From Aedoeadaptatus coxii (GTDB lineage: Bacteria; Bacillota; Clostridia; Tissierellales; Peptoniphilaceae), in assembly GCF_903819215.1 (NCBI RefSeq), contig NZ_CAIJCT010000016.1: a stretch of 64,000 nucleotides of DNA, one strand, 5' to 3'. Made by a program: the position numbers and the translations under genes. Positions 1 through 8,262 of this stretch are shown in pieces. The notes under the pieces are model-generated. The model was not told the origin of the DNA and made no database searches. It saw only the letters and a program-made list of their open reading frames with translations. The stretch's first letter is position 1. The number at the start of each line of letters is the position of its first letter.

Positions 1-533
1 AAAACTGCTTGTTTAAAAACTTGCGGATCTTTTTAGTTTGAGTTCTATTCAAAACAACATGACTCTAAAACTCAAGCTATCGGCATATAATCTCGGCAAG
101 CGTTTGAGTTCTATTCAAAACAACATGACTCTAAAACACTACTTCAGCACCCTTATCGCCTTTAAGGGTTTGAGTTCTATTCAAAACAACATGACTCTAA
201 AACGCGTGGTGGTCTTTAAAGCGGCATCTGCATGTTTGAGTTCTATTCAAAACAACATGACTCTAAAACTGAGGGTAAAACAGTATACCTACAAAAAGAG
301 TTTGAGTTCTATTCAAAACAACATGACTCTAAAACGTAGTGTGCTATTGAATCGCGATGGGGAGCGTTTGAGTTCTATTCAAAACAACATGACTCTAAAA
401 CATCGTAGTTGCAGGATTTCAAGCGTTAGGGGTTTGAGTTCTATTCAAAACAACATGACTCTAAAACTCGCGGAAGATGAAGATAAGGCGGTCAATGGTT
501 TGAGTTCTATTCAAAACAACATGACTCTAAAAC
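1..533 (-). CRISPR. Type II-A CRISPR array, left end outside window
   Basis: Eight complete, apparently identical 36-bp repeats start at 36, 102, 168, 234, 300, 366, 432 and 498, and five bases of another (aaaac) sit at 1-5. The eight spacers are each exactly 30 bp (6-35, 72-101, 138-167, 204-233, 270-299, 336-365, 402-431, 468-497), a 66-bp period. On the minus strand the repeat begins GTTTTAGAGTCATG, the same start as S. pyogenes type II-A repeats, and it matches the tracrRNA anti-repeat at 6530-6550. Transcription is therefore leftward, in the same direction as the cas genes, and the newest spacer should be 468-497. All spacers differ, which suggests active acquisition. The array continues beyond base 1. 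Confidence 0.98.
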
Positions 534-622
534 CTCGCAGACTCTCTGGCCCACAAGAATTTTAGTAATCTGTTCTTTAAATACAACTCAATCACCTCAC
601 TGTTCTATTCCATTCCATTTTA
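534..622 (-). promoter_or_regulatory. CRISPR leader
   Basis: This is the AT-rich stretch between the csn2 stop and the first repeat. Read on the minus strand, the last seven bases before the repeat are CTGCGAG, which fits the CTRCGAG leader-anchoring sequence known from type II-A systems, where Cas1-Cas2 integrates new spacers. A -10-like ATAAAAT on the minus strand (around 617-625) near the csn2 stop could start the pre-crRNA, but no clear -35 was found. Confidence 0.8.
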
Positions 623-1276
623 TCATACCTTCAATAGAAAGTAGTCTTTATCGAGATAATACTGTTCCATGTTCTCTATTTTATGAGGTTCCAAAAACAA
701 AACATTCATATTGTTTAAGAATATGTACTCGCAAAGATTTTGCCTTTGCGAGTCTGTAAAGTAGGCTAATGTATTGATGAAAATGAGTAGCCCTTTTTTG
801 TTTAAATAACGGTGCACGTCCAATATTTCCGTCATCTTATTAAAAAGGAAGTTCTCTCGCTTCACTCGAGGTTTGAGTTCTTTAAGCAATTTTTCAATAG
901 TCAGATCGTCTACTTCAATATCGAGCTCGTGATCGACCATCTCCTCTCTCATTATTTTATTCAATTGGATAAGCAATGCTTCAATCTCGGTTTTACATTC
1001 CGGTTTTTCGTTTAAAGCCTCTATCACTTCTTGGTCAATGCGTTTAAGAAGCGAACTGTTATTTAAATCATAATTTAGAATATCTGTAATAACGATGATT
1101 TGTTGGGTTTTTAATTGCTCTTGATTTTCTTGAAAGATTTTAATGGCGCCGTTTTCTTCATAGGAATATAAATTCTCTACAAGTGTTGCAAATAAGGCTG
1201 TATCTTCTACGCTTAAAATGCTCATATGGTGCAGAGTCAGTGGGGTATCGAGCATGTGAAAATTAAGGTAAATCAT
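623..1276 (-). CDS. csn2: CRISPR-associated protein Csn2
   Basis: Csn2 is the type II-A signature adaptation protein, a toroidal tetramer that binds DNA ends and works with Cas1-Cas2 and Cas9 in spacer acquisition. It is recognised by position (last cas gene before the leader), by length (217 aa from the chosen start, typical of short Csn2) and by its N-terminal pattern IYLNFHMLDTPL. The reading frame opens at 1300, but GGGAG lies just before a pair of ATG codons at 1279 and 1276, so 1276 or 1279 is the likely start. The gene then overlaps the end of cas2 by about 14 bp, implying translational coupling. It belongs to the cas9-cas1-cas2-csn2 operon. Confidence 0.9.
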   Translation of the reverse strand: MIYLNFHMLDTPLTLHHMSILSVEDTALFATLVENLYSYEENGAIKIFQENQEQLKTQQIIVITDILNYDLNNSSLLKRIDQEVIEALNEKPECKTEIEALLIQLNKIMREEMVDHELDIEVDDLTIEKLLKELKPRVKRENFLFNKMTEILDVHRYLNKKGLLIFINTLAYFTDSQRQNLCEYIFLNNMNVLFLEPHKIENMEQYYLDKDYFLLKV

Positions 1277-1607
1277 CATCGTCATCTCCCAGAAATACAA
1301 CGCGCCGATCGCTATTCGCTATGCTTTTATCTTTCGCTCCAAGAATGTAAACCATTCTGGAAAATTGCTTTTCTGTTACTGATAATATCGTAACCATTCC
1401 CTTCTCAGGAGCGTGCAAGCGCACACGATTAATAACAATATCCTTTCCCGAATCATTTAAAATCAATTTGCTATAAACGGAATACTGATGCATAATAAAG
1501 CCTTCGCTGATCAGAAATTTTCTAAACAAACGATATTCCTTTCGCTCAGCAGCCGTTAGGGTCGGCAAATCAAACATGAGTAATAAGCGCATATACCGGT
1601 AACTCAT
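1263..1607 (-). CDS. cas2: CRISPR-associated endonuclease Cas2
   Basis: Cas2 dimers form the centre of the Cas1-Cas2 integrase. The protein has 114 aa, typical of type II-A Cas2. The N-terminal ferredoxin-like strand RLLLMFDLP carries the conserved Asp13. The C-terminus is an acidic run (GDDDDDLP), and the same DNA also encodes the csn2 start region. It overlaps cas1 by 4 bp (1604-1607), an ATGA-type junction, so the two are probably translated together. Its place between cas1 and csn2 fixes the identification. Confidence 0.95.
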   Translation of the reverse strand: MSYRYMRLLLMFDLPTLTAAERKEYRLFRKFLISEGFIMHQYSVYSKLILNDSGKDIVINRVRLHAPEKGMVTILSVTEKQFSRMVYILGAKDKSIANSDRRVVFLGDDDDDLP

Positions 1608-2470
1608 ATTAAGAAGGAGGGAAGTTCTTCGCTATCTCCGTCGAGAAAGCGAATGATACGGCGCACATAGTCTGAAATAATATTGGTCAAGTACATACTT
1701 TGTCCGCGATATATATAGTTGTTTTCAAAGATTGTTAGTAGTTGCCTTTTCATTACTTTAAAAGATTCTTCGCGATTGTCATAGACAATAGTATCTATTA
1801 ACGGTCTAAAAGGTTCCATGAGATCGCTCGCCAGATTGTATCGGTTAAATTGATTTGTATGCATCATGCCCAGTTGTGTTAAACATCCGTTCAATACGAT
1901 TTCTCTTGAGAATAATGCGAGGATAAGGCTATAGCCGTAGTTTAATCCTGCATTTAGTGGTGTCGGATCATTCCGAGTAAATTGATTCCCGAAAAGGGCA
2001 TTGAAATAAATCCTCGCTACATGGGCTTCTACATTTGAAGGATCGCCCACTGCTATCTTTTTGCCCAATTCATACAGTCGATCCGCCTTTTCGACCATAT
2101 CAAGTTCCATTAAAAGCGAGGTTTGATTTTTTATTTTTTGATCGATAACTTGAAGCCATGCCTCATCTTTTTTACGTTCCTCCCACTGTATCTGTTTTCG
2201 TATTTGTTTCGAATTATCGTATCGACCATATAAATCTAATAACATACTTTGGGGAAGACGCTTATCGTCGCAAAATAAAACCACTATCTTCTCATCGATA
2301 AGCCGCTTAATCAACATGCTCGTAATGGTAATATCCATAGTTTCTAAAATAAGGACGTCGATCTCCGATAAGTGAATCATTTCACTTCCCGCTGCACTCT
2401 TAAATACTAAATGATTATTCTGATAGGCTAATTTTGAATGGGCGTTGACTAGTAGTGTGCGATAACCCAT
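1604..2470 (-). CDS. cas1: CRISPR-associated endonuclease Cas1, type II
   Basis: Cas1 is the metal-dependent integrase that joins protospacers to the leader-repeat junction. At 288 aa it has the usual type II-A length. The three metal ligands are present: Glu148 in NVEAHVARIYF, His204 in GMMHTNQFNR, and Glu219 in ASDLMEPFRP. The gene lies only 4 bp downstream of cas9 and overlaps cas2 by 4 bp, so it sits inside one compact operon. Nothing suggests loss of function, which fits the unique spacers in the array. Confidence 0.97.
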   Translation of the reverse strand: MGYRTLLVNAHSKLAYQNNHLVFKSAAGSEMIHLSEIDVLILETMDITITSMLIKRLIDEKIVVLFCDDKRLPQSMLLDLYGRYDNSKQIRKQIQWEERKKDEAWLQVIDQKIKNQTSLLMELDMVEKADRLYELGKKIAVGDPSNVEAHVARIYFNALFGNQFTRNDPTPLNAGLNYGYSLILALFSREIVLNGCLTQLGMMHTNQFNRYNLASDLMEPFRPLIDTIVYDNREESFKVMKRQLLTIFENNYIYRGQSMYLTNIISDYVRRIIRFLDGDSEELPSFLI

Positions 2471-2474
2471 CTTA

Positions 2475-5400
2475 TTACCCTAACGTTTTTCTCGTTTCAT
2501 ATAAGCCCGTCAAGGATTGGAATATAACTTGTGATTCCCAAAGTTGCGAGATAGATTTATAGCGTTTCCTTTGAATATCTATCTCAAAAAATTTAAATTC
2601 TGTTGATGCTCCTGATTTTACCAGTTTGAGCAAATTTTTGAAGGAGTTGGAAGTCAGTTCTAAATCCTCAATATTCCGATTATTGTATGCCGTTTTTAAT
2701 GTCTCTATTATTTTATCTGCTTCAAGATATTTCGTTGCATAATTTATGATTTCTTCAAACAGCACATCGAATAGATTGGAGTGATTATTTACAAAGTCAT
2801 AGCTCGTGGGATAAAGAACAGCATCGTAATGATGAATATGGTATAGGAACGTTGTTAAGTCTTTGTTTAGAACTAATTGATTACCTTTTTGTAATTCCTG
2901 CGCTCCACTAATTAGACGCCGTGTTCCATCCGGAAGTTCAAAAAGTGTATAATTTTTAAGTTCGCCAAGGATTTCCACATCGCGAAATCCTTTTGATTCA
3001 AAATAATTCAATGAATTTTCTTCATACTGTTTTTGATCTTTGATCGGTATTGCAACCAATTTTTTAGATTTCGATTTCTTGGATTTGTATACTGATATGG
3101 CTACATAATATGCCGGTTTGACTGAGTCATACCCTCCATATTTTTGTGGATCTAATCCTTTTTTAATGGGGACGGGATCTTTTTTTCTTCCCCTGCCCAT
3201 AATGGTTTCATTGAATAGAGCGCCCTTATTCGTTTCAGTTTTTTTCACTACATTTATTTGTCGATAGGAGAGGACTTTTCGAACTTTTTCTATCTCTCTT
3301 TCATCTCCCCAATCGATTTTTAGTTGGGCAATCAGTCGGTTTAATTTCTTTTTCTTACCTGTCGCCGATTGATCTGAAAATTTCGCTTCGTAACGAAAAT
3401 CTCCATATATGAAGTCCTTCGCCAAATAAGGATATAAATTCAATAGCTTTAATGCAATGACAGCATTTAAATATGCGTCGTGAGCATGGTGGTAATCGTT
3501 TAAACCCCTCACTTTATAGAGCTCAAATATTTTCCGGAAGGATCCGGCAATGGCCGACTTGATTAAAACAATATTGCATTCTCTCTCTTCCCCGGTTTTT
3601 TCATATTCAGGGTTCATCCGCGCGTCTAAGATATTGGCGACATGTTTTGTAATTTGACGCGTCTCCACCAGCTGCCTATTTAAGAAACGTTCCTTATCTC
3701 GTTCTGTTAAGCCGCCTCTTGAGGATTTCGTCAAATTATCGAATTTTCTTTGGCTTATAAGGCCACTGTTTTTTAAGCTCCTCCAAAACGCAATTTGGCG
3801 ATTAACGATTTCTTCACTCGGTACATCATCCAATTTTTTCATATTTGCGGTTCGTTTCGTCAATACTACATTGTCTGTAGAATCGTCATAGAGGAAGCTT
3901 TGAGGGATAACATGGTCGATATCATAGGCCGACAAGTTGCTACTGTCGATTGCTTCCCCGGTATACATATCTTTCCCATTTTGAAGATAGTACAAATATA
4001 CTTTTCTATGGTTTAAATTTTTTCCATCGAGCGGGTCTTCTTTTAATAGCTTACTTCCAAGTTGTGAAAGACCCGCTTTTATTTTAGCTTCTCGAGATTT
4101 CGACCGATTTTTGCCTTGTTCTGTGGTCTGATTTTCTCTGGCCATTTCAATTACGATATTTTTAGGTTTTTTGCCCATAATACGAATAATCTCATCGACG
4201 ATTCTTATGGACAAATGAATTCCCTTTTTAATCGCCGGGCTTCCCGGAAGTTCGCTTACAATATCGGCGAGATCCTCGTTTAAGTCGACCTCATTGGCAT
4301 CGGAAATGATTTGTTTAAAGGATAAAGTGTCGTCATTGATTAGCTGCATAAAGTTTCGATTGGAATATCGTTTATTACGTACCAATGCATCGTCATTTAT
4401 CAAGTAATCTAAAATTGTTTTTTGCGTATGAATATCACAAATACCGTCGATTAATTGTGCTGAAAGTTTTCCCCAACCTGTAAAGTGCTTTTTGGAAAGC
4501 TCCTTAATCATGTCCTCAGTCAGCTCATCGCTCAACGTTTCCAGTCTACGTTTACGCATTTTTTTATCTTCAAAAATGGTGAGGATTTTAATAATTTCTT
4601 CAACGGTCGATTCCTTCTCCGAATCGTCGAGAATTTCTTTCATACCCTTGATCTTAGATAACTCGATATAAGCTGAATAGTTTGCATTAAAAGCCTCTTC
4701 AATGCCTTTTACAGCTGTTCCGTCGATTCCAAGATGGTTTTCTATAAATTTTATTAATTGTTTTTCAGTTACTCGCTTCCGCGTCTTAAATAGAGCGTTA
4801 AAAATTGCTATCTTTTCAGAACTTGAAAAGTTTACCCAATCTCCCTGTTCATCTTGATAGGTAATCCGCGTCAACTCATTAAAGATGGTGAATTTTTGAT
4901 ACAGCAAGCTATTCTTAGGCAACACTTTTTCGCCGGTTAGATAAGTATCATAGCTAGTAAGGCGTTCAATAAATGCTTCGGCAGAGCCATCTAAATCCAC
5001 CGTTTCTTCAAAAGTCCACGGCTTAATAGAGTCATCACTATTCTTTTTTATCCAAGCAAATTGGCTTTCTCCATTACCTAATGGTCCTACATAATAGGGG
5101 ATCCTAAAGTTTAAAAGCAGCTTAATTTTTTTGCCGTTTTCTTTTAAGAAAGGGTAGTGTTCTCCCTGATTTTTTATTATCGCATCAAGTTCTGCCCCAT
5201 GTACCTGATGTGGGATCACGCTATTATGAACTGATCGCTGCTTTCTGAGAAATTGCTCGCTTTCGATCCATTCTATTATTTGCCCTATATCTTCATTTTG
5301 TTCTTTATTTTGTATTTTCTCTAAACTCTTTTTTACAAATTCATAAAATTTTTCTCGATTAGTTGCTCCCTGAATGTAACCGGCATAACCGTCTTTTGTA

Positions 5401-6476
5401 GAATCATGAAATGTGTCGCGGTAGTTTAGCTCGCCATGTTCACGTACGACCTTCCGATAAATTGCCAGTTGTTTCTTGTGCTCCTCATACATTCTAACCA
5501 TTTGTGCCGATAGTTTTGCATTGGTTTTTTCAGCGGAATCATCCAGTATGTCTGCCAGTTCTACGGCATTGTAAACCTTTTCTAAGTTAATAAAAAGATC
5601 GCCATACTCATCTCCCAAAGCAGATAACAGAATTTCTATATTTTCATCGCGGTCTTCATCGCTCATGGAAAATTTTATCTTTTGTTCTGAATCGACTATT
5701 TTCGTGAAATCCGACTTTAATCCTACAATCAACTTAAATAACTGATCCATCAAACTGCTTCTTTTAACGGCGGAAAATATCTGCTTTAATGCTTCATGTT
5801 TCCTACTTTTGGAGATTTTTTCTTTTAATACAGACTCTGTCGAAGATAACATTAAGGCATCATACTCTAATATCTCTTCGTCGTCTATTTGCAAAGCATT
5901 ATAAGCCTCAAGAAGCTGTTTAAAGTTATCTTCGATCGAAATGTCTTCTGTGTTGAGTTCCCCTTCAATTAAAAAATGTCCACGATACTTAAGTATGTGA
6001 GCCAAAGCTAAGTACACTAGGCGTAAATCTGCTCGTTCGCTGCTATCGGCTAATTCTTGCCGCAAATGATAGATAGTGGGATATTTTTTATGGTACTCTT
6101 GCTCTAATTCATACTTACCAAAAATGGAGTAAGGTGCATGTTGTTTATCTGTAGGCGTCAAAAAACTTTCTCCTAACCGATGAAAAAAGTTTTCGTCCAA
6201 ATCACTCATGGCCGGAGTAAATATTTTTTGCAACTCTTTCAGGCGATATCGTCTCCGTTCATATCGTCTGCGTTGTGTCCTTTTTAATCGCCGATCCTTG
6301 GCAGTTTCTCCCTCATCAAATAGTAAGCTGCCGAGAAAATTCTTTTTTATGTATTGACGATCGGTATCTCCTAATACCTTCATCCTCTTTCTGACGACTG
6401 TATAATCGTCGCGCACGACTGCCCATCCTACTGAATTAGTACCTATATCAAGTCCAATACTATAATCTTTTTCCAT
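2475..6476 (-). CDS. cas9: CRISPR-associated endonuclease Cas9 (type II-A)
   Basis: RNA-guided double-strand DNA nuclease, 1333 aa from the ATG at 6476. This start has AAAGGAGT upstream and gives MEKDYSIGLDIGTNSVGWAV with the RuvC-I Asp at residue 10; the longer frame to 6539 would run through the promoter region. Visible parts in order: RuvC-I; an arginine-rich bridge helix (RRLKRTQRRRYERR); REC lobe; RuvC-II (IVIEMAREN, about residue 775); HNH (YDIDHVIPQSF, His about 855, then DNVVL); RuvC-III (HHAHDAYLNA, about 997); and a PAM-interacting domain with PKYGGYDS. Near the C-terminus QRKRY (about 1303) and TGLYETR align by eye with the S. pyogenes segment holding Arg1333 and Arg1335, so an NGG PAM is predicted. 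No truncation is seen. Confidence 0.98.
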   Translation of the reverse strand: MEKDYSIGLDIGTNSVGWAVVRDDYTVVRKRMKVLGDTDRQYIKKNFLGSLLFDEGETAKDRRLKRTQRRRYERRRYRLKELQKIFTPAMSDLDENFFHRLGESFLTPTDKQHAPYSIFGKYELEQEYHKKYPTIYHLRQELADSSERADLRLVYLALAHILKYRGHFLIEGELNTEDISIEDNFKQLLEAYNALQIDDEEILEYDALMLSSTESVLKEKISKSRKHEALKQIFSAVKRSSLMDQLFKLIVGLKSDFTKIVDSEQKIKFSMSDEDRDENIEILLSALGDEYGDLFINLEKVYNAVELADILDDSAEKTNAKLSAQMVRMYEEHKKQLAIYRKVVREHGELNYRDTFHDSTKDGYAGYIQGATNREKFYEFVKKSLEKIQNKEQNEDIGQIIEWIESEQFLRKQRSVHNSVIPHQVHGAELDAIIKNQGEHYPFLKENGKKIKLLLNFRIPYYVGPLGNGESQFAWIKKNSDDSIKPWTFEETVDLDGSAEAFIERLTSYDTYLTGEKVLPKNSLLYQKFTIFNELTRITYQDEQGDWVNFSSSEKIAIFNALFKTRKRVTEKQLIKFIENHLGIDGTAVKGIEEAFNANYSAYIELSKIKGMKEILDDSEKESTVEEIIKILTIFEDKKMRKRRLETLSDELTEDMIKELSKKHFTGWGKLSAQLIDGICDIHTQKTILDYLINDDALVRNKRYSNRNFMQLINDDTLSFKQIISDANEVDLNEDLADIVSELPGSPAIKKGIHLSIRIVDEIIRIMGKKPKNIVIEMARENQTTEQGKNRSKSREAKIKAGLSQLGSKLLKEDPLDGKNLNHRKVYLYYLQNGKDMYTGEAIDSSNLSAYDIDHVIPQSFLYDDSTDNVVLTKRTANMKKLDDVPSEEIVNRQIAFWRSLKNSGLISQRKFDNLTKSSRGGLTERDKERFLNRQLVETRQITKHVANILDARMNPEYEKTGEERECNIVLIKSAIAGSFRKIFELYKVRGLNDYHHAHDAYLNAVIALKLLNLYPYLAKDFIYGDFRYEAKFSDQSATGKKKKLNRLIAQLKIDWGDEREIEKVRKVLSYRQINVVKKTETNKGALFNETIMGRGRKKDPVPIKKGLDPQKYGGYDSVKPAYYVAISVYKSKKSKSKKLVAIPIKDQKQYEENSLNYFESKGFRDVEILGELKNYTLFELPDGTRRLISGAQELQKGNQLVLNKDLTTFLYHIHHYDAVLYPTSYDFVNNHSNLFDVLFEEIINYATKYLEADKIIETLKTAYNNRNIEDLELTSNSFKNLLKLVKSGASTEFKFFEIDIQRKRYKSISQLWESQVIFQSLTGLYETRKTLG

Positions 6477-6492
6477 CGTAAACTCCTTTCCC

Positions 6493-6520
6493 TTGACAAG
6501 AACAAGATTATTGCTATAAT
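6493..6520 (+). promoter_or_regulatory. Promoter of tracrRNA
   Basis: TTGACA (6493-6498) and TATAAT (6515-6520) are perfect sigma-A hexamers with 16-bp spacing and an extended TGC just before the -10. The predicted start is near 6527, directly before the anti-repeat. The -35 lies in the cas9 leader. Confidence 0.85.
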
Positions 6521-6544
6521 AAAGGTGTGTTCTATTCAAAACAA
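6516..6544 (-). promoter_or_regulatory. Predicted cas9 operon promoter
   Basis: On the minus strand TTGTTT (6544-6539) and TATTAT (6521-6516) are separated by 17 bp, predicting a start near 6509 and a leader of about 33 nt before the cas9 ATG. The -35 lies inside the tracrRNA anti-repeat, and the -10 occupies the same bases as the tracrRNA -10 on the other strand. This is a prediction from sequence only. Confidence 0.55.
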
Positions 6545-6617
6545 CATGATCACAGTTAAAATAAGGCTTTGTCCGTAATCAACTTTTAAAGTGGCGCTGT
6601 TTCGGCGCTTTTTTTAT
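6527..6617 (+). ncRNA. tracrRNA
   Basis: The trans-activating crRNA pairs with the repeat of pre-crRNA so that RNase III and Cas9 can process it. The anti-repeat (6530-6550) matches the array repeat over 21 nt on the plus strand, then diverges at a bulge and resumes as AGTTAAAAT, as in S. pyogenes. The nexus AAGGCTTTGTCCG, a short hairpin AACTTTTAAAGT and a terminal hairpin GCGCTG/CGGCGC followed by seven T residues complete the canonical form. About 91 nt long. It is encoded divergently from cas9. Confidence 0.95.
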
Positions 6618-6934
6618 GCCCGAATTTGTTTGTACAACTTGTAACAAGCATTTATCATAGAATATCATAATGCACTTTGCTAGAGTAGACTCTTTTTTCT
6701 TTTCACTTATTTGTTTTTTGAATACCTTTTTCAAAATAAACATGAATTTATAATAAGGTGTTCCCCGCTCAGAAAAAATAAGTTGCTTTTACATTTTGGA
6801 TTTATGGTATTAAAATTATCCGAAAACTTAAATAACACTTTTATCCATACGAGTCCGATCACTCTTACCTCTTCACATAAAAAGCACTTGCCTTTCGGTA
6901 AGTGCTTTTTAATGCTTTCGCAAGTGTTTTGTAA
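6618..6934. other. Intergenic stretch without a convincing gene
   Basis: About 320 AT-rich bases follow the tracrRNA terminator. An open frame on the plus strand (6711-6986) lacks a ribosome binding site, has a random-looking composition and runs over the terminator at 6879-6910, so it was not accepted. Apart from that terminator no further structure was seen. Confidence 0.6.
6879..6910 (-). terminator. Bidirectional rho-independent terminator
   Basis: AAAAAGCACTT and AAGTGCTTTTT pair around a 10-nt loop; both strands end in U runs. It follows the LSM-like gene on the minus strand. Confidence 0.85.
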
Positions 6935-7135
6935 TCAATCAAGTATTTCAATGGATTTAATTTCGTTGTCGCTAAAGGCAATATAATTCTTTCCGTCATA
7001 AAGCGTCAACGAATCGCGACCCGTTTCATCATTATCTTCTTTCCCCGTAACATTGTCTACAACACCGTAAAATATCCGGTCGTCTATGTCGATAAGCTTT
7101 ACTCGTTCACCGCCCCATTCCCATTTAATTTTCAT
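6935..7135 (-). CDS. Small LSM/SH3-like beta-barrel protein, function unknown
   Basis: A 66-aa protein with a good ribosome binding site (AAGGAGGAAGCT before ATG). The pattern of short alternating hydrophobic strands, IDIDDRIFYGVVDNVT early and YIAFSDNEIKSIEIL at the end, resembles small bacterial proteins annotated as LSM-domain proteins, which are single Sm-like barrels. That resemblance is from memory of the family and the function is not known. A strong terminator follows it. It is separated by about 80 bp from the unknown gene at 7217, in the same orientation, so it may share transcription with the macrodomain gene further upstream. Confidence 0.7.
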   Translation of the reverse strand: MKIKWEWGGERVKLIDIDDRIFYGVVDNVTGKEDNDETGRDSLTLYDGKNYIAFSDNEIKSIEILD

Positions 7136-7216
7136 AGCTTCCTCCTTAATGACAAAGTGTCACTATCTGTGATGAGATCTTGCCTCCTAAAGTCTATTCT
7201 TAACAGGATCTTTCTG

Positions 7217-7699
7217 TTAAAGCAGGTCAATTTTGCTTAGAATATCGTAGCAAATTTTGCCTTCTTCATTGGGCTCATACTCGTCATCAAGGCACTCTAA
7301 GGTTAGATAGTCGCCGACCTTGTCCTCAACCGTTAGCCCTTGTTCCCAAGATAGCTTTTTGGAAAAATCGTAGTTCAGGCCTATTTTATTTAAAAGCTCT
7401 ATCTCTCTCGTATTTAAAACGCTCATCCTCGTAGCTTCCTTTGACTCTTCGTTTTCGTCGTTACACATTAAAATCGCCTTGTTAATGGTGTCTATGATTT
7501 TAGCGACTATTGCTTCGGAACCATCGTAATCGACGTCTATATCGGTAAACGAATCGTTTAAAAACTCCAGGACAGATTGGTTTTCCTGCTTTTCCAATCG
7601 ATCATACTCATCGGCAAACTCGGTAGCAAAATATTCATTAATACGATACGGCGATTCGGATCGAAGATCGAGTAAAATATCTTTTAGTGTTTTTTCCAA
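7217..7699 (-). CDS. Hypothetical acidic protein
   Basis: A 160-aa acidic protein of unknown function. It starts with TTG (7699-7697), chosen because AGAGGAGGAG sits just upstream and no better ATG exists near the N-terminus. No signal peptide, membrane helix or recognised motif is visible; the composition is rich in Asp, Glu, Leu and Ile, suggesting a soluble helical protein. It begins 12 bp after the macrodomain gene, so the two are very likely co-transcribed and may act together. No function is proposed. Confidence 0.75.
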   Translation of the reverse strand: MEKTLKDILLDLRSESPYRINEYFATEFADEYDRLEKQENQSVLEFLNDSFTDIDVDYDGSEAIVAKIIDTINKAILMCNDENEESKEATRMSVLNTREIELLNKIGLNYDFSKKLSWEQGLTVEDKVGDYLTLECLDDEYEPNEEGKICYDILSKIDLL

Positions 7700-7711
7700 T
7701 GCTCCTCCTCT

Positions 7712-8221
7712 TTACACTTCTTCCCCCAACACTCGGTCATATATCCTCTTCGTTTCCTCATCGAAGAGCACCCATAGAACGGTTATGTCTTTGTCTTTTA
7801 AGTATTCTTTCACGGCTTTTACGGCGGTTTGGGCGGCTTTTTCCGTAGGGTAGCCGAAGATGCCCGTGGAAATGGAGGGGAATGCCACGGTTTTTAATCC
7901 GTTGGTTTCCGCCACTTCCAGTGAGCGGATGTAGCAGGATCTGAGTTTGTCTTCTTCTCCCGATTTTCCGCCGTGCCACACGGGGCCGACGGTGTGAATG
8001 ATGTAGGATGCGGGAAGATTGAAGCCCTCTGTTATAACGGCATCGCCTGTAGCACAGTGGCCGATAGCGTCGCAGGCTTTTTGAAGTTTTTCAGCCCCGG
8101 CTGCGGCGAAAATGGCACCGCACACGCCGCCCCCTCGCATAAGTTGTTCGTTGGCGGCGTTCACGATGGCGTCCACCTTTTGGGTGGTAATGTCCCCTTG
8201 TATGGTTTTGATGTTTCCCAT
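7712..8221 (-). CDS. Macrodomain protein, probable O-acetyl-ADP-ribose deacetylase
   Basis: Macrodomain proteins of the YmdB/MacroD type hydrolyse O-acetyl-ADP-ribose and remove mono-ADP-ribose from proteins. At 169 aa this is a stand-alone domain. Visible motifs: GDIT (9-12), the catalytic-loop pattern NAANEQLMRGGGV (21-33), and the substrate-loop ISTGIFGYP. ATG follows a purine-rich AAAAGGAGA box. Downstream and 12 bp away is an unknown acidic gene. The substrate in this cell cannot be read from the sequence; ADP-ribose signalling in stress or defence is possible but unproven. Confidence 0.92.
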   Translation of the reverse strand: MGNIKTIQGDITTQKVDAIVNAANEQLMRGGGVCGAIFAAAGAEKLQKACDAIGHCATGDAVITEGFNLPASYIIHTVGPVWHGGKSGEEDKLRSCYIRSLEVAETNGLKTVAFPSISTGIFGYPTEKAAQTAVKAVKEYLKDKDITVLWVLFDEETKRIYDRVLGEEV

Positions 8222-8236
8222 GATCTTCTCCTTTTA

Positions 8237-8262
8237 AAGAAGCCCTTACGTGGTAAGGGCTA
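8237..8262 (-). terminator. Hairpin after the LtaS-like gene
   Basis: AGCCCTTAC and GTAAGGGCT form a 9-bp stem with a 3-nt loop, overlapping the stop of the LtaS-like gene. The following U-rich run is weak on the minus strand. Confidence 0.6.

Noticed and set aside
38..565. 175-codon frame through the CRISPR array with a repeated peptide (LSSIQNNMTLK)
   Set aside because: The frame stays open only because the 66-bp repeat-spacer period is a multiple of three and the spacers lack stops in that frame. It runs opposite to array transcription and has no ribosome binding site.
663..680. TGTTCCATGTTC resembling a half parS site inside csn2
   Set aside because: Only one arm matches; the second half is not symmetric and it is far from the origin cluster.
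6711..6986. 91-aa plus-strand frame after the tracrRNA
   Set aside because: No ribosome binding site, it crosses a strong terminator and overlaps the LSM-like gene on the other strand; composition is random.
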